A stretch of 64,000 nt of DNA from Bacteroidota bacterium (GCA_020402865.1 JADBYT010000002.1:186001-250000); one strand, 5' to 3'. Counted from the first letter of the stretch, positions 1 through 8,038 are shown. Translations and numbers: made by a program. The notes: generated by a model not told the origin, from the letters alone.

Positions 1-570
1 TACATAAATCCACGGCAGCAAAAAGCCGAAGAGCAGAATGAGCCACTCGCGCCAGACGAAGGGCCTGAGCAGCACCAATGCGGCCATGGCAAACAAGATA
101 AAGGTGAGCGAAGGCAGGTAAATGAGTGCCGCCAATGAAATAAGCACACCACTGTTAAACACCTGCGAAAAGGCAGTATCCATACGGTAAGTACCCGCCA
201 GAATATGCAGCGCAAGCAACAACGGCAGCAACGCCAGCAACGGCGCCGAAAGCTGAAGCAAATCGGCCGTAGAGGAACCGAGCACCACGGTAAGCAATGC
301 CGGCAGCCACGATTTTTTGGTAAGAAGCTGATGCTGCTGCACAATGTAGTTGAGCAGAAACGCCTCTCCCAGCAGCAGCAGCAACGCCGCAAGCCGGGCA
401 AGCATCGGGAAGCCAGCCACAAAATCCTTTGCAAACGCAAAAAGCGGCATCTGCACACCGCGCACCTCTGCCGCAGGCAAAAACATAGCCGGCGCCCAGA
501 GCAATACGCCCACGGCCACAATTAACACGATTGCAGGCGGCGTATTTTGCCGCGCCAGACGAATAAACAA
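1..570 (-). CDS. DUF6427-like integral membrane protein, 3' part cut by the window edge
   Basis: The minus strand is open from about 576 to the window edge and reads as a very hydrophobic protein (starts LFIRLARQNTPPAIVL, followed by several leucine/alanine-rich membrane spans). The reading ends with FLLPWIYV at base 1, so the C-terminus lies outside the window. Length, composition and place near a DUF6341 gene and purD resemble the DUF6427 family of Bacteroidota, whose function is unknown. No ATG is available: the frame opens after a TAA only two codons before position 576, so a TTG at 568-570 is the probable start. A TAccTTTG promoter element at 589-596 sits 18 bases upstream. Family call is from recollection of composition and synteny, not alignment. 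Confidence 0.6.
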   Translation of the reverse strand, partial: MFIRLARQNTPPAIVLIVAVGVLLWAPAMFLPAAEVRGVQMPLFAFAKDFVAGFPMLARLAALLLLLGEAFLLNYIVQQHQLLTKKSWLPALLTVVLGSSTADLLQLSAPLLALLPLLLALHILAGTYRMDTAFSQVFNSGVLISLAALIYLPSLTFILFAMAALVLLRPFVWREWLILLFGFLLPWIYV

Positions 571-588
571 ACTATGCCGGTTTTATAA

Positions 589-596
589 CAAAGGTA
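589..596 (-). promoter_or_regulatory. TAnnTTTG -7 promoter element for the DUF6427-like gene
   Basis: Minus strand TACCTTTG matches the Bacteroidota -7 consensus TAnnTTTG exactly and lies 18 bases before the inferred TTG start at 570. A TTG lies only 12 bases upstream, shorter than the usual spacer, so the -33 element is unclear. Confidence 0.45.
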
Positions 597-731
597 AGTG
601 CTCACTCCCAATATCGGGGAATGAAATTGTAAAATGAATGCACGCCGTGCATGTACGCCCACACCCAAAATCAACAGAAACAGGGTGCTGCATATCCGCA
701 AAACCACTGAAAGCAGGTATTTGTGCACGGA

Positions 732-739
732 TAATTTTG
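732..739 (+). promoter_or_regulatory. TAnnTTTG promoter element for the small protein at 766
   Basis: TAATTTTG matches the Bacteroidota -7 consensus. It lies inside the longer reading frame that begins at 634, so it argues that translation really starts at the ATG at 766, 26 bases further on. Confidence 0.5.
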
Positions 740-765
740 TGGCTGCCTTTTCACACCCGCACCGC

Positions 766-1047
766 ATGAACAATCACGAAACTCAACCACGCCCTGCATC
801 GGACAACGATTACAGCGCAGTAAGCAACACGTTTAACCCTTCTGTGCAGGTTAATCCCACCATTCATGTATCTGCCGGAAATACGCGTAAACAAAGCCGT
901 CCGCTCAGAGGTGTGTTGCTCACTCTTATGTTGCTGCTGGCACTGGCTGTGGGCGGAATAATTATTAAAAACACCTTATTCAGCAATCAAAACCCCGCAC
1001 AGGAAGATTATCATCAACCCAAAAACAAAGCATTACGAATTAACTAA
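766..1047 (+). CDS. Small single-span membrane protein of unknown function
   Basis: Encodes 93 residues beginning MNNHETQPRP. The N-terminal half is polar, followed by a basic stretch (RKQSRPLR) and one membrane span at about residues 49-68, then a short polar tail. The topology suggests a bitopic inner-membrane protein. The start was chosen over an upstream in-frame ATG at 634 because a promoter element at 732-739 falls between them. I do not recognise the family. It is followed after 9 bases by another unknown gene and may be cotranscribed with it. Confidence 0.5.
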   Translation: MNNHETQPRPASDNDYSAVSNTFNPSVQVNPTIHVSAGNTRKQSRPLRGVLLTLMLLLALAVGGIIIKNTLFSNQNPAQEDYHQPKNKALRIN

Positions 1048-1056
1048 TTGTATCCG

Positions 1057-1575
1057 ATGAAACACACATGCAAATCAATCGCGTCGATCATTGCAATTAC
1101 GCTGCTTTTTTCACTTTTCAGTCGTTGCACCAATAGTGATGAGGCTAATCTTGTTAAGAGTTATGTGTATGAAGAAACAGTTTATGCGTGGGATTTTAAT
1201 TCAAATACCGATGAGTGGTATCATTCGGTTGCCGTGGATGGATTAACTACCAATAATATAGACCAGGCAGCAGTACTGGTGTACTTTAAAGTAGCTACGG
1301 CCTGGCGTGCGCTGCCCTACACCGAGGTGGCTTCTACCAATTATTTTATGAATTATTACTCTTTTGCGGGCAGAGTTGAAGTTATCTGGGAATATAATGG
1401 AGTTTTTGGGTCGGGTGATAGTCCGAATGTGTATTACGGTACAAATGTGAAACTTAAAATAGTAGTACTTTCAAATAGCCAGCGCCGCGCCAATCCCGAC
1501 CTCGACTGGAGTGATTATGAGGCTGTAAAACAACGTTTTAATTTGCAGGAGAAGCCCGCGCAACTGCTTCACTAA
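1057..1575 (+). CDS. Putative exported or lipoprotein of unknown function
   Basis: 172 residues beginning MKHTCKSIAS. A hydrophobic signal-like segment (about residues 8-22) ends at a cysteine in the context LFSRC, which is not a clean lipobox because arginine precedes the cysteine; it may be a lipoprotein or a conventionally exported protein. The mature part has aromatic-rich beta-like segments (for example AVLVYFKV and WRALPYTE) and resembles small Bacteroidota cell-envelope proteins without known role. The ATG at 1057 is preferred to an in-frame TTG at 1048. Function unknown. Confidence 0.55.
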   Translation: MKHTCKSIASIIAITLLFSLFSRCTNSDEANLVKSYVYEETVYAWDFNSNTDEWYHSVAVDGLTTNNIDQAAVLVYFKVATAWRALPYTEVASTNYFMNYYSFAGRVEVIWEYNGVFGSGDSPNVYYGTNVKLKIVVLSNSQRRANPDLDWSDYEAVKQRFNLQEKPAQLLH

Positions 1576-1628
1576 TCAGGATCAGTTATTTGTCGCAAAA
1601 TTCATGGCTGTTTTTCCAAACTCTTTCT

Positions 1629-1636
1629 TACTTTTG
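1629..1636 (+). promoter_or_regulatory. TAnnTTTG promoter element for the DUF6341-like gene
   Basis: TACTTTTG matches the Bacteroidota -7 consensus and ends 21 bases before the ATG at 1658. Confidence 0.5.
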
Positions 1637-1657
1637 CCCAGCTAACAAAAACAAGTC

Positions 1658-1849
1658 ATGAAAAACGAAGGCTTTTGGTACAGCGTAGGTGATTTCTTTT
1701 ACACCTGCTTCGAAGGATTGGAATGGGTAAATGAAACCCTTTCACCGCAATGGATTCTTATTCTTGTAGGTGCCGGTTTCTTCAGCTACTGGATTTACCT
1801 TCAGGGCAAATACAATAAAGAAGCTGCCAAAAACGGAACACTCAAGTAA
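1658..1849 (+). CDS. DUF6341-like small membrane protein
   Basis: 63 residues, MKNEGFWYSVGDFFYT at the N-terminus, with one clear membrane span at about residues 32-50 and a lysine-rich cytoplasmic tail. The size, the aromatic N-terminus and the location beside purD and a DUF6427-like gene fit DUF6341, a short conserved family of Bacteroidota with no assigned function. It has its own promoter element and is closed by a bidirectional terminator shared with purD. Recognition rests on pattern and synteny, so the family number is moderately sure while the reading frame itself is secure. Confidence 0.65.
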   Translation: MKNEGFWYSVGDFFYTCFEGLEWVNETLSPQWILILVGAGFFSYWIYLQGKYNKEAAKNGTLK

Positions 1850-1867
1850 TCTGTTTTTGATCTCATA

Positions 1868-1910
1868 AAAAACGGCTGTTTGCTTATGCATACAGCCGTT
1901 TTGTTTTTTT
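1868..1910 (+). terminator. Bidirectional intrinsic terminator between the DUF6341-like gene and purD
   Basis: Arms AACGGCTGT (1871-1879) and ACAGCCGTT (1892-1900) pair perfectly, with an A-tract before and a T-tract after, so the hairpin can stop transcription from both sides. The convergent genes end at 1849 and 1924. Confidence 0.8.
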
Positions 1911-1923
1911 GTGTTTTTACGTT

Positions 1924-3228
1924 TTATCGCCCTGCCTTGTGGCGGTCCATGTAGCGGAGCAGGTCCTGGCCAATATCGCGGCGGTAGTAATGTCCTTCAA
2001 ATGAAACTGCGCGGGCAGCGGCGTAGGAATGCTGGAGGGCTTCTTCAATGGAGTGGCCGAAAGCAGTAAACGCCAGTACACGGCCGCCGTTGGTTACGGT
2101 TTGCCCGTCTTTTTCGTTGGTGCCGGCGTGAAAGGCGATGGCATTTTCCACTTTGTCAAGTCCCGAAATTGGTTTGCCTTTGGCATAATCGCCGGGATAG
2201 CCGCCCGATACCATCATTACCGTAGTGGCCGTGCGCGGGTCGATGGTAAATTCGGCTTTGGCGAGCTGTTGTTTGCCAACGGCTTCAAACACGGCCAGCA
2301 AATCACTTTGAATGCGCGGAATAACCACTTCGGTTTCGGGATCGCCCATGCGGCAGTTGTATTCAATCACTTTCGGGTCGCCGTTGTCATTCATAAGGCC
2401 GATGAAAATGAATCCGGCATAGTCAATGCCTTCGCTGCGCAGCCCGGCAATGGTGGGTTTTACAATGCGGTTTTCCACTTTCTCAATAAAAGCCGCATCG
2501 GCAAACGGCACCGGCGACACAGCACCCATACCTCCGGTGTTGAGGCCTTCGTCGTTTTCGCCAATGCGCTTATAGTCTTTGGCGGCGGGCAGCATTTTGT
2601 ACGAAATGCCATCGGTAAGCACAAACACCGAAAGCTCAATGCCCTGCAGAAATTCTTCAATTACTACTTTGCTGCTCGCATCGCCAAACTTGGCTTCGGC
2701 CAGCATGGCAGTGAGTTCGGCGCGGGCTTCGTTGAGTGTGTGCGGAATTACCACGCCCTTGCCCGCTGCCAGGCCGTCGGCCTTGAGCACATACGGCGGG
2801 CGCAGCGTTTCGAGAAAGGCAAGCCCCTCGGCAAGTGTTTCTTTGGTAAATGTCTGGTAGGCGGCGGTGGGAATGCCGTGGCGGATCATGAACTGCTTGG
2901 AGAAATCCTTGCTGCCCTCAAGCTGCGCACCGGTTTTGCCCGGACCTATTACCGGAATGCCGCGCAGCTGCTCATCGGCCAGAAAAAAATCGCGTATGCC
3001 GCGCACCAGCGGATCTTCAGGGCCAACTACCACCAGCGCAATCTGGTTGCCAAGCACAAAACCGCGAATGGCTTCAAAATCGGTTGCAGACATAGCCACA
3101 TTGGTGCCGCAAAGTGCCGTGCCGGCATTGCCGGGCGCAATAAAAAGTTTGCCAAGAAGCGGGCTCTGCGCCATTTTCCAGGCAAACGCATGTTCGCGCC
3201 CGCCCGATCCGAGAAGTAGTACGTTCAT
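1924..3228 (-). CDS. purD: Phosphoribosylamine--glycine ligase (GAR synthetase)
   Basis: Catalyses the second step of de novo purine synthesis: ATP-dependent joining of glycine to 5-phosphoribosylamine in the cytoplasm. The 434-residue product has the usual family length. The N-terminal signature MNVLLLGSGGREHAFAWK is intact, followed by the ATP-grasp segment around LKADGLAAGKGVVI and the ligand-binding GMGAVSP and YNCRMGDPETEVV motifs. The start at 3228 gives the standard PurD N-terminus; the frame opens seven codons earlier but those residues are not family-like. It stands alone on the minus strand and ends at a bidirectional terminator. No other pur genes are present in the window. Confidence 0.97.
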   Translation of the reverse strand: MNVLLLGSGGREHAFAWKMAQSPLLGKLFIAPGNAGTALCGTNVAMSATDFEAIRGFVLGNQIALVVVGPEDPLVRGIRDFFLADEQLRGIPVIGPGKTGAQLEGSKDFSKQFMIRHGIPTAAYQTFTKETLAEGLAFLETLRPPYVLKADGLAAGKGVVIPHTLNEARAELTAMLAEAKFGDASSKVVIEEFLQGIELSVFVLTDGISYKMLPAAKDYKRIGENDEGLNTGGMGAVSPVPFADAAFIEKVENRIVKPTIAGLRSEGIDYAGFIFIGLMNDNGDPKVIEYNCRMGDPETEVVIPRIQSDLLAVFEAVGKQQLAKAEFTIDPRTATTVMMVSGGYPGDYAKGKPISGLDKVENAIAFHAGTNEKDGQTVTNGGRVLAFTAFGHSIEEALQHSYAAARAVSFEGHYYRRDIGQDLLRYMDRHKAGR

Positions 3229-3460
3229 AGTGCCAGAAATCTGGTACAAAGAAAGCGACTATTACGCTGAATCGCTGATCAGGACATGCTTTTTATTGCT
3301 TGATATTACCCACATCCAAAAACAGTAAAAATTAATTTAAAGTATATATCCACCTGTTTTGCATAGTATTTTAGCATAATTAATCAATAAAATAAATAAA
3401 ATATGAAGGTTGATTGTCAGTGTTTTAGGGTTAATCGGGGCAAAAACTGCTACGGGGCTA

Positions 3461-3490
3461 TTGACGTGCAGGTAGAAATGATTAAATTTG
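3461..3490 (+). promoter_or_regulatory. Full Bacteroidota promoter for the Abi gene
   Basis: TTG at 3461-3463, a 19-base spacer, and TAAATTTG at 3483-3490 match both the -33 and -7 elements with ideal spacing. Transcription would start near 3496, giving a leader of about 70 bases. Confidence 0.65.
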
Positions 3491-3554
3491 TGTCAACAAT
3501 ACCTGCCACGCTTCCCATCAGAACAGCGCACCCGGGCGGGTTTTTTTATTTTAC

Positions 3555-3560
3555 GGAGGT
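3555..3560 (+). promoter_or_regulatory. Shine-Dalgarno sequence deciding the Abi start
   Basis: GGAGGT lies 5 bases before the ATG at 3566. Most genes in this window have no such site, as is usual in Bacteroidota. It supports 3566 over the upstream in-frame ATG at 3488. Confidence 0.6.
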
Positions 3561-3565
3561 GTGCC

Positions 3566-4465
3566 ATGCAGTTTGCTAAACCTCCGCTTACTATTCCCGA
3601 TCAGCTTGCGCTTCTTCAGTCGCGCGGACTGCATGTTCCCGATCCTGCCAAGGCCATAAAGTATCTGTCAAATATAAGCTATTACAGGCTTAGTGCTTAT
3701 TCGCACTATTTTCAGGATCCTGCATCAACTACACATGAGTTTCAACCAGGAGTTTCGTTTGATGATATTCTGAATCTGTATCTGTTTGACCGCAAATTAA
3801 AACTTATCATTTTTGATGCGATAGAGCGCACTGAGGTTTCGTTCAGAACGCAGTTGGTCAATCAGATGAGTATAAATTACCACGCACACTGGTTTCAGGA
3901 TCATTCACTTTTTTCCAATAGCATTCATCACACCAAAAATCTTTACAAACTCGATAGTGAAATTGAACGCACGGGAGAAAGCTTTATTAAACATTACAGG
4001 AATAAGTACACAATCCCTGCGCGTCCGCCAGCCTGGATGAGTTTTGAAGTGGCATCGATGGGTTTATTGTCGAAGTTTTACCGCGATTTAAAAATGTGTC
4101 AGGCCAAAAAAGACATTGTGGCTTATTACGGATTATCACACCCGAAAATACTCGAAAGTTGGTTGTTGAATATGGGTTATGTGAGAAACGTGTGTGCTCA
4201 TCACGGGCGTTTGTGGAACAAAACGTTGATAATTACACCCACCTTGCCACGCCACACAAAATACCTTTGGCTGCACAATACCAATTTCCCATCGAGTAAA
4301 CTATATGCTTCTCTTTGTTGCCTTCTTTACATGCGTAAAGTAGTAAATCCCGGCACGGCATTTTCAAAGCGTATTATGCAACTCTTTGCCAATAATCCAG
4401 CAGTGGATAGTTCAAAAATGGGCTTCCCGGCAAACTGGGAATCAGAGCCGCTTTGGAATACATGA
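3566..4465 (+). CDS. Abi_2 (AbiD/AbiF-type) HEPN family protein, putative phage defence
   Basis: 299 residues beginning MQFAKPPLTI. The N-terminal part (IPDQLALLQSRGL, then YLSNISYYRLSAYSHYF) and the central segment FDRKLKLIIFDAIERTEVSFR are typical of the Abi_2 family of abortive infection proteins. The C-terminal half carries YVRNVCAHHGRLWN, an RNxxxxH motif of HEPN ribonucleases, so an RNA-cleaving role is likely by family. These proteins are often solitary defence genes. It is flanked by housekeeping genes on the opposite strand, has a near-ideal promoter and an unusual Shine-Dalgarno site, all in line with acquisition by transfer. No partner antitoxin is visible; whether it needs one is unknown. 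Confidence 0.85.
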   Translation: MQFAKPPLTIPDQLALLQSRGLHVPDPAKAIKYLSNISYYRLSAYSHYFQDPASTTHEFQPGVSFDDILNLYLFDRKLKLIIFDAIERTEVSFRTQLVNQMSINYHAHWFQDHSLFSNSIHHTKNLYKLDSEIERTGESFIKHYRNKYTIPARPPAWMSFEVASMGLLSKFYRDLKMCQAKKDIVAYYGLSHPKILESWLLNMGYVRNVCAHHGRLWNKTLIITPTLPRHTKYLWLHNTNFPSSKLYASLCCLLYMRKVVNPGTAFSKRIMQLFANNPAVDSSKMGFPANWESEPLWNT

Positions 4466-4468
4466 TTT

Positions 4469-4900
4469 CTAAAACTTATACGCTTTCTGCTCCTGAGTTT
4501 TCACATCTCCGCGCTCCTCAAACACCATCGAAGCAGAATTGATGCAGTAACGCAAATATGTGGGCGGCGGCCCATCTTCAAACACATGACCAAGGTGGCC
4601 GCCGCAGTTTTTGCACGTTACTTCAATGCGGCTCATGCCGTGCGAATAATCTTTGTGGTAGTTAATCACTTCTTCGTTCCACGGCAGTGAAAAACTGGGC
4701 CAGCCGCAACCCGAGTCGAATTTCTGGTCGGATGCAAAAAGATCGGTACCGCAACCTGCGCAGCGGTAAATGCCGGTGGCGTGATGATTCCAGAATTCGC
4801 CGGTAAATGCGCGTTCGGTGCCTTTTTCGCGCAGCACGTAGTATTGAAAGGGCGAAAGCTGCTTGCGCCACTCCTCGTCGGGTTTATGCAGGTTGCTCAT
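4469..4900 (-). CDS. msrB: Peptide-methionine (R)-S-oxide reductase, cytoplasmic copy
   Basis: Reduces methionine-R-sulfoxide in proteins. The 143-residue product is a bare MsrB domain: [20 protein letters not shown] near the N-terminus, two zinc-binding CxxC pairs (CAGC and CKNC), the CGWPSF segment, [19 protein letters not shown] with the catalytic cysteine in RYCIN. No signal peptide, so it acts in the cytoplasm. Its ATG directly abuts the stop codon of the second msrB upstream, so the two are translated from one message. About half the residues are shared with its neighbour, indicating tandem duplication. Confidence 0.95.
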   Translation of the reverse strand: MSNLHKPDEEWRKQLSPFQYYVLREKGTERAFTGEFWNHHATGIYRCAGCGTDLFASDQKFDSGCGWPSFSLPWNEEVINYHKDYSHGMSRIEVTCKNCGGHLGHVFEDGPPPTYLRYCINSASMVFEERGDVKTQEQKAYKF

Positions 4901-5446
4901 TTAAAAACGATAATAACGTTGGGTTTGTGTGCGCACATTTTTCTGCGGCACAAAGGTAAGCGCGGCGGAGTTGATACAGTAGCGCAGGTTTGAAGGCGCC
5001 GGGCCATCGTCAAACACATGCCCCAGATGCCCGTCGCACACGGCGCAGTTTACTTCCACACGTTTCATCCCGTATGAGTTATCGGCGTGGTAAGCAATAC
5101 AGGTTGAGTCGAACGGCACCGTGTAGCTTGGCCAGCCGGTGCCGGAGTCAAATTTTTTGTCGGAGCCAAACAGCGGCGTTTTGCAGCCTGCGCACTGGTA
5201 AACACCTTCATCATGCGTGTTCCAGTATTGGCCGGTAAATGCGCGTTCGGTGCCTTTTTCACGCAGTACGTAATACTGCATGGTGGAAAGTTGTTGTTTC
5301 CATTCTTCGTTTGTCTTTACCACTTTTTTTCGGGCAGTGGTGTCTTGCGAAGTGGTGTTGGAGGCATTGGCGTTTTCGCCGGCAGGCACGGCGCTGCAGC
5401 TGATGAGCAGCAGAAAGAGCAGTGTAATGGAGAAGAAGCGTTTCAT
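4901..5446 (-). CDS. msrB: Peptide-methionine (R)-S-oxide reductase, exported lipoprotein copy
   Basis: 181 residues. The N-terminus MKRFFSITLLFLLLISC is a lipoprotein signal with lipobox LISC, followed by a low-complexity Asn/Thr/Ala linker, then a full MsrB domain: [18 protein letters not shown], zinc pairs CAGC and CAVC, FDSGTGWPSY and the catalytic RYCINS. It should repair oxidised methionines in envelope proteins. The start at 5446 begins the signal peptide; an in-frame ATG six codons earlier gives a poorer leader. It is immediately followed, without a gap, by the cytoplasmic paralogue. Confidence 0.93.
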   Translation of the reverse strand: MKRFFSITLLFLLLISCSAVPAGENANASNTTSQDTTARKKVVKTNEEWKQQLSTMQYYVLREKGTERAFTGQYWNTHDEGVYQCAGCKTPLFGSDKKFDSGTGWPSYTVPFDSTCIAYHADNSYGMKRVEVNCAVCDGHLGHVFDDGPAPSNLRYCINSAALTFVPQKNVRTQTQRYYRF

Positions 5447-5555
5447 AATTCCTGTTTGCTGCATATACGCGGCGGGCGTATGAACAGATTTTGCAAGCGG
5501 CGGGGCTTTGCTTTATTTAACAAGAATAATGCAAAATGGTTTTGGAAACGGACAG

Positions 5556-7532
5556 TTACTCTACTTCTGTGCCGGTCTGCTGCTGTTCGCCGGGCGAAAG
5601 TTGCACTTTGTATTTGCCCACATTGAGCGAATTGCCCTCAGTGCGGCTTTTGTTGAGGCCGAGATTGAGGCCCAGCGCACGAGTCATGCGGTTAAATGCA
5701 CTGCCAGCCACATCCCGGCCGGTAACCTTGGCCTGTGTGCCGGAAGTATAAGCTGAAGCAGTGTACTCGGTTGGTGTTCCGGGTTCGCGGTCTAATGTGT
5801 TTTTGGTATTCTGAAGGATAAGCTGCGGCAGCGAAATTCCGCTTCCTGATGTGGGTGGGGTGTAAGCCACACCGGGTTCATCCACTGAAATTGGCAAAAT
5901 GGCCACCGCTTCCGGAGCGAGTACGGCAAGCTGTCCGTTAAGTTTAGGTTCGGTGCGGTTTTGCGGCAGGGCTTTGGCAAAACGCGGACGGAAAGCGGCA
6001 CGTTGCGTGGTGTTGTTGGCGGTGTAGGCCGGCTGAGCAGGCTGCACATTATTCTGCTGCGGCGTGCTGTATTGCGGAGCAGTGTGCTGTTCAGCTACGT
6101 TGCTGGTATTGTCGGGCTGCCGGGGAGTAAACTCCTGCGCCGGTTTGCGTAGCTGCAGTTTGGCTACGTTGCCGGCAGTTTGGCCTTCAAAGGTGCCGTT
6201 CTGGTTGCGGTTCCACCAGAATGTAACCACAAACAGGAGCACGGCTGCCGCAGCGGCATAACGCACGTTTGCATTGAGCCACCACACCACTGCACCGCCG
6301 GTTTTGCGTTTCAGGCCGGCTTTGTCGCCATATACTACAGTTGTGTCTGCAGTGAGTATGGTTTGGCGCCAGGCTTCCATATCGGCGGCTGCTTGTGGGT
6401 TGGCAGCCATGTAGGCATGCAACTCGGCGCTTTGGGAGGCACTTAGTTCACCGTCAATTTCGGCCACCGCGTATTCATCAAAGTTTTCGGCTGTGAGGGT
6501 GGCGGCTGTCTGATACAAGGCAGCCTTGTGTTCAAACACAATTGTAGTATCGGGCGAGAGTACGGTTTGCTTCCAGGCATCAAGCTCGGCAGCCATTTCA
6601 GGGTGTTGTGCCACAAAGCGGTTGAAGCCTTCCAGTTCGGTGCTGTTCAGCGCATTATCAATGGCGGCCACAGCATACTCGGCAAAGTTGCCGGTGTTTA
6701 TTTCAACTAACGCTTTCTTGAGTCCGGCTTTGGCGTCAAACACTGCATCCGTATCAGGCTGCAGGCGTGTGCTGGAAAATAGTTCGTATTCTGCAGCCGC
6801 ATCAGAATTGCCTGCCAGATAGGCGTTGAAAGCGGCAAGTTCTGTGTGGCTCAGTTCGCCGTCCATGGCGCTTACGGCATATTCGGCAAAATTTGCGGAG
6901 GTAATTTCTACCGGCTGTTTGCGCAGGCTGTCTTTGTGTGCAAATACAATCTCGCTATCAGGCCGTAGCACGGTTTGGCCAAATAACTCAAAATCAGCTT
7001 TAAAGGCCGGGTTTGCGGCAAGGAAAGTTTCAAATGCGGCTGTTTCGGCAGTGCTCAGCGTGCCCTCAAGTGCAGCCACCGCCCATTGGTCGAACTCGGT
7101 GGCATTGACTACCGGCTTTTTGAGCAATTGCTTGTTCTCAAGCTTCTCACTGTAATCGGGCGCAAGTATGGTTTTGCGGAAAAGCTCAAGCTCATTGCGT
7201 TTATCAGGATGTGCATCCAGAAAACGTTCGAGTTTTATCTGGCCTTTTGTATCAAGTACATTATCAATTGCAGCGGCAAAAAACTCCTCGTAGTTAACTT
7301 CGTTAATATTCTCAGGCAGTTCAATTTGCCGGCGCAGCAGCTCCTTGTGTTCAAATACCGGCAAATCGGTTTCAGAAGTATCAAACGCCGGGCCTTCGTA
7401 GCTTTCAAAAAGTTCTTTTAAATCAGGGTGGGTATCCAGAAAGGCAAACAGCTCCGCCACCTGACCGGTACTCAGTTGCCCCTCGTAAAAATCGAGGAAC
7501 CACGCTTCACAGTTATGACGGTTAATATTCAT
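5556..7532 (-). CDS. Membrane anti-sigma-like protein with six tandem repeat units
   Basis: 658 residues, starting 20 bases after the ECF sigma gene and surely cotranscribed with it. Residues 1-412 are six consecutive units of about 68 residues; the common pattern is FxEYAVAAIDGELSxxExAxFxxYLA..NP, then a WxxT-LxPDT-VF-K-LKK ending. This helix pattern resembles the zf-HC2 anti-sigma domain but the zinc cysteines are missing; only the first unit keeps an H-x-C-like start. One membrane span follows at about 424-440, then a 215-residue Gln/Asn/Pro-rich region, presumably periplasmic. By context it holds the sigma factor at the membrane. Why it has six units is unknown. Confidence 0.75.
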   Translation of the reverse strand: MNINRHNCEAWFLDFYEGQLSTGQVAELFAFLDTHPDLKELFESYEGPAFDTSETDLPVFEHKELLRRQIELPENINEVNYEEFFAAAIDNVLDTKGQIKLERFLDAHPDKRNELELFRKTILAPDYSEKLENKQLLKKPVVNATEFDQWAVAALEGTLSTAETAAFETFLAANPAFKADFELFGQTVLRPDSEIVFAHKDSLRKQPVEITSANFAEYAVSAMDGELSHTELAAFNAYLAGNSDAAAEYELFSSTRLQPDTDAVFDAKAGLKKALVEINTGNFAEYAVAAIDNALNSTELEGFNRFVAQHPEMAAELDAWKQTVLSPDTTIVFEHKAALYQTAATLTAENFDEYAVAEIDGELSASQSAELHAYMAANPQAAADMEAWRQTILTADTTVVYGDKAGLKRKTGGAVVWWLNANVRYAAAAAVLLFVVTFWWNRNQNGTFEGQTAGNVAKLQLRKPAQEFTPRQPDNTSNVAEQHTAPQYSTPQQNNVQPAQPAYTANNTTQRAAFRPRFAKALPQNRTEPKLNGQLAVLAPEAVAILPISVDEPGVAYTPPTSGSGISLPQLILQNTKNTLDREPGTPTEYTASAYTSGTQAKVTGRDVAGSAFNRMTRALGLNLGLNKSRTEGNSLNVGKYKVQLSPGEQQQTGTEVE

Positions 7533-7552
7533 TGTACCTGAGAGATGATGAA

Positions 7553-8038
7553 TTACATTACTTTCTCTATGCTTCCGATATAATTTTTCAAAAATGTGCG
7601 GGCTCTGAAGATGTACACCTTTACCTGCGATTCATTCAGCCCCGTTATCTCGCCGATTTCTTCATACGAGTAGCCTTCGTAATCGCGAAGCAACACTACC
7701 GAACGCTGTATCTCGGGCAATTTATTTAACGCCTCCTGCAAAATTTCTTTCAGGTCGCTGTATTGCTTGTTATGCGATACCGCAATCATGGGTACTTCAT
7801 CCATACTGCCCTGCCGCTGATCTTTACGCAGGTAATCAATCATGGTGCGGTACGCCGTGGTAAACATGTACGACTTGGCATTTTTGGCTTCGGTTTCCGA
7901 AACTTTCAGCCAGAGTTTTTCATACGTATCCTGCACAATGTCTTTTGCCTTGTCTTTATCCTTTACATTCTTTAGAATGAATCGGTAAAGATTATCGGCA
8001 TACAGATCTACGCAGCGGTTGTATTCTTCAGCGGTCAT
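7553..8038 (-). CDS. ECF-type RNA polymerase sigma factor
   Basis: 161 residues, the usual size for an ECF (sigma-70 family) factor. Region 2 is seen in DKAKDIVQDTYEKLWLKV, with the -10 binding helices after it (SYMFTTAYRTMIDYLRKD); region 4 is YSYEEIGEITGLNESQVKVYIFRARTFLKNY, a helix-turn-helix for the -35 element. There is no N- or C-terminal extension. It is first in a two-gene unit with the repeat-containing anti-sigma protein, 20 bases downstream, so activity is likely controlled by release from that membrane protein. The regulon is unknown. Confidence 0.93.
   Translation of the reverse strand: MTAEEYNRCVDLYADNLYRFILKNVKDKDKAKDIVQDTYEKLWLKVSETEAKNAKSYMFTTAYRTMIDYLRKDQRQGSMDEVPMIAVSHNKQYSDLKEILQEALNKLPEIQRSVVLLRDYEGYSYEEIGEITGLNESQVKVYIFRARTFLKNYIGSIEKVM

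Larger units (their letters stand above)
3229..3565. other. Intergenic region between divergent purD and the Abi gene
   Basis: AT-rich stretch of 337 bases. It holds the strong promoter of the Abi gene (3461-3490), its leader, and presumably the purD promoter, which I could not place. No further gene was seen. Confidence 0.6.

Noticed and set aside
205-525. Plus-strand open frame of glutamine and arginine runs
   Set aside because: Opposite strand of the leucine-rich DUF6427-like gene; the odd composition is what an antisense of a membrane protein gives.
634-765. N-terminal extension of the small protein starting at 634
   Set aside because: A promoter element sits inside it, and the extra residues look non-coding.
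522-773. Minus-strand open frame of 83 codons
   Set aside because: Overlaps the start of the DUF6427-like gene in another frame and crosses the promoter of the gene at 766.
2029-3219. 396-codon plus-strand open frame
   Set aside because: It lies antisense to purD, which has complete family motifs; the frame is a shadow of codon bias.
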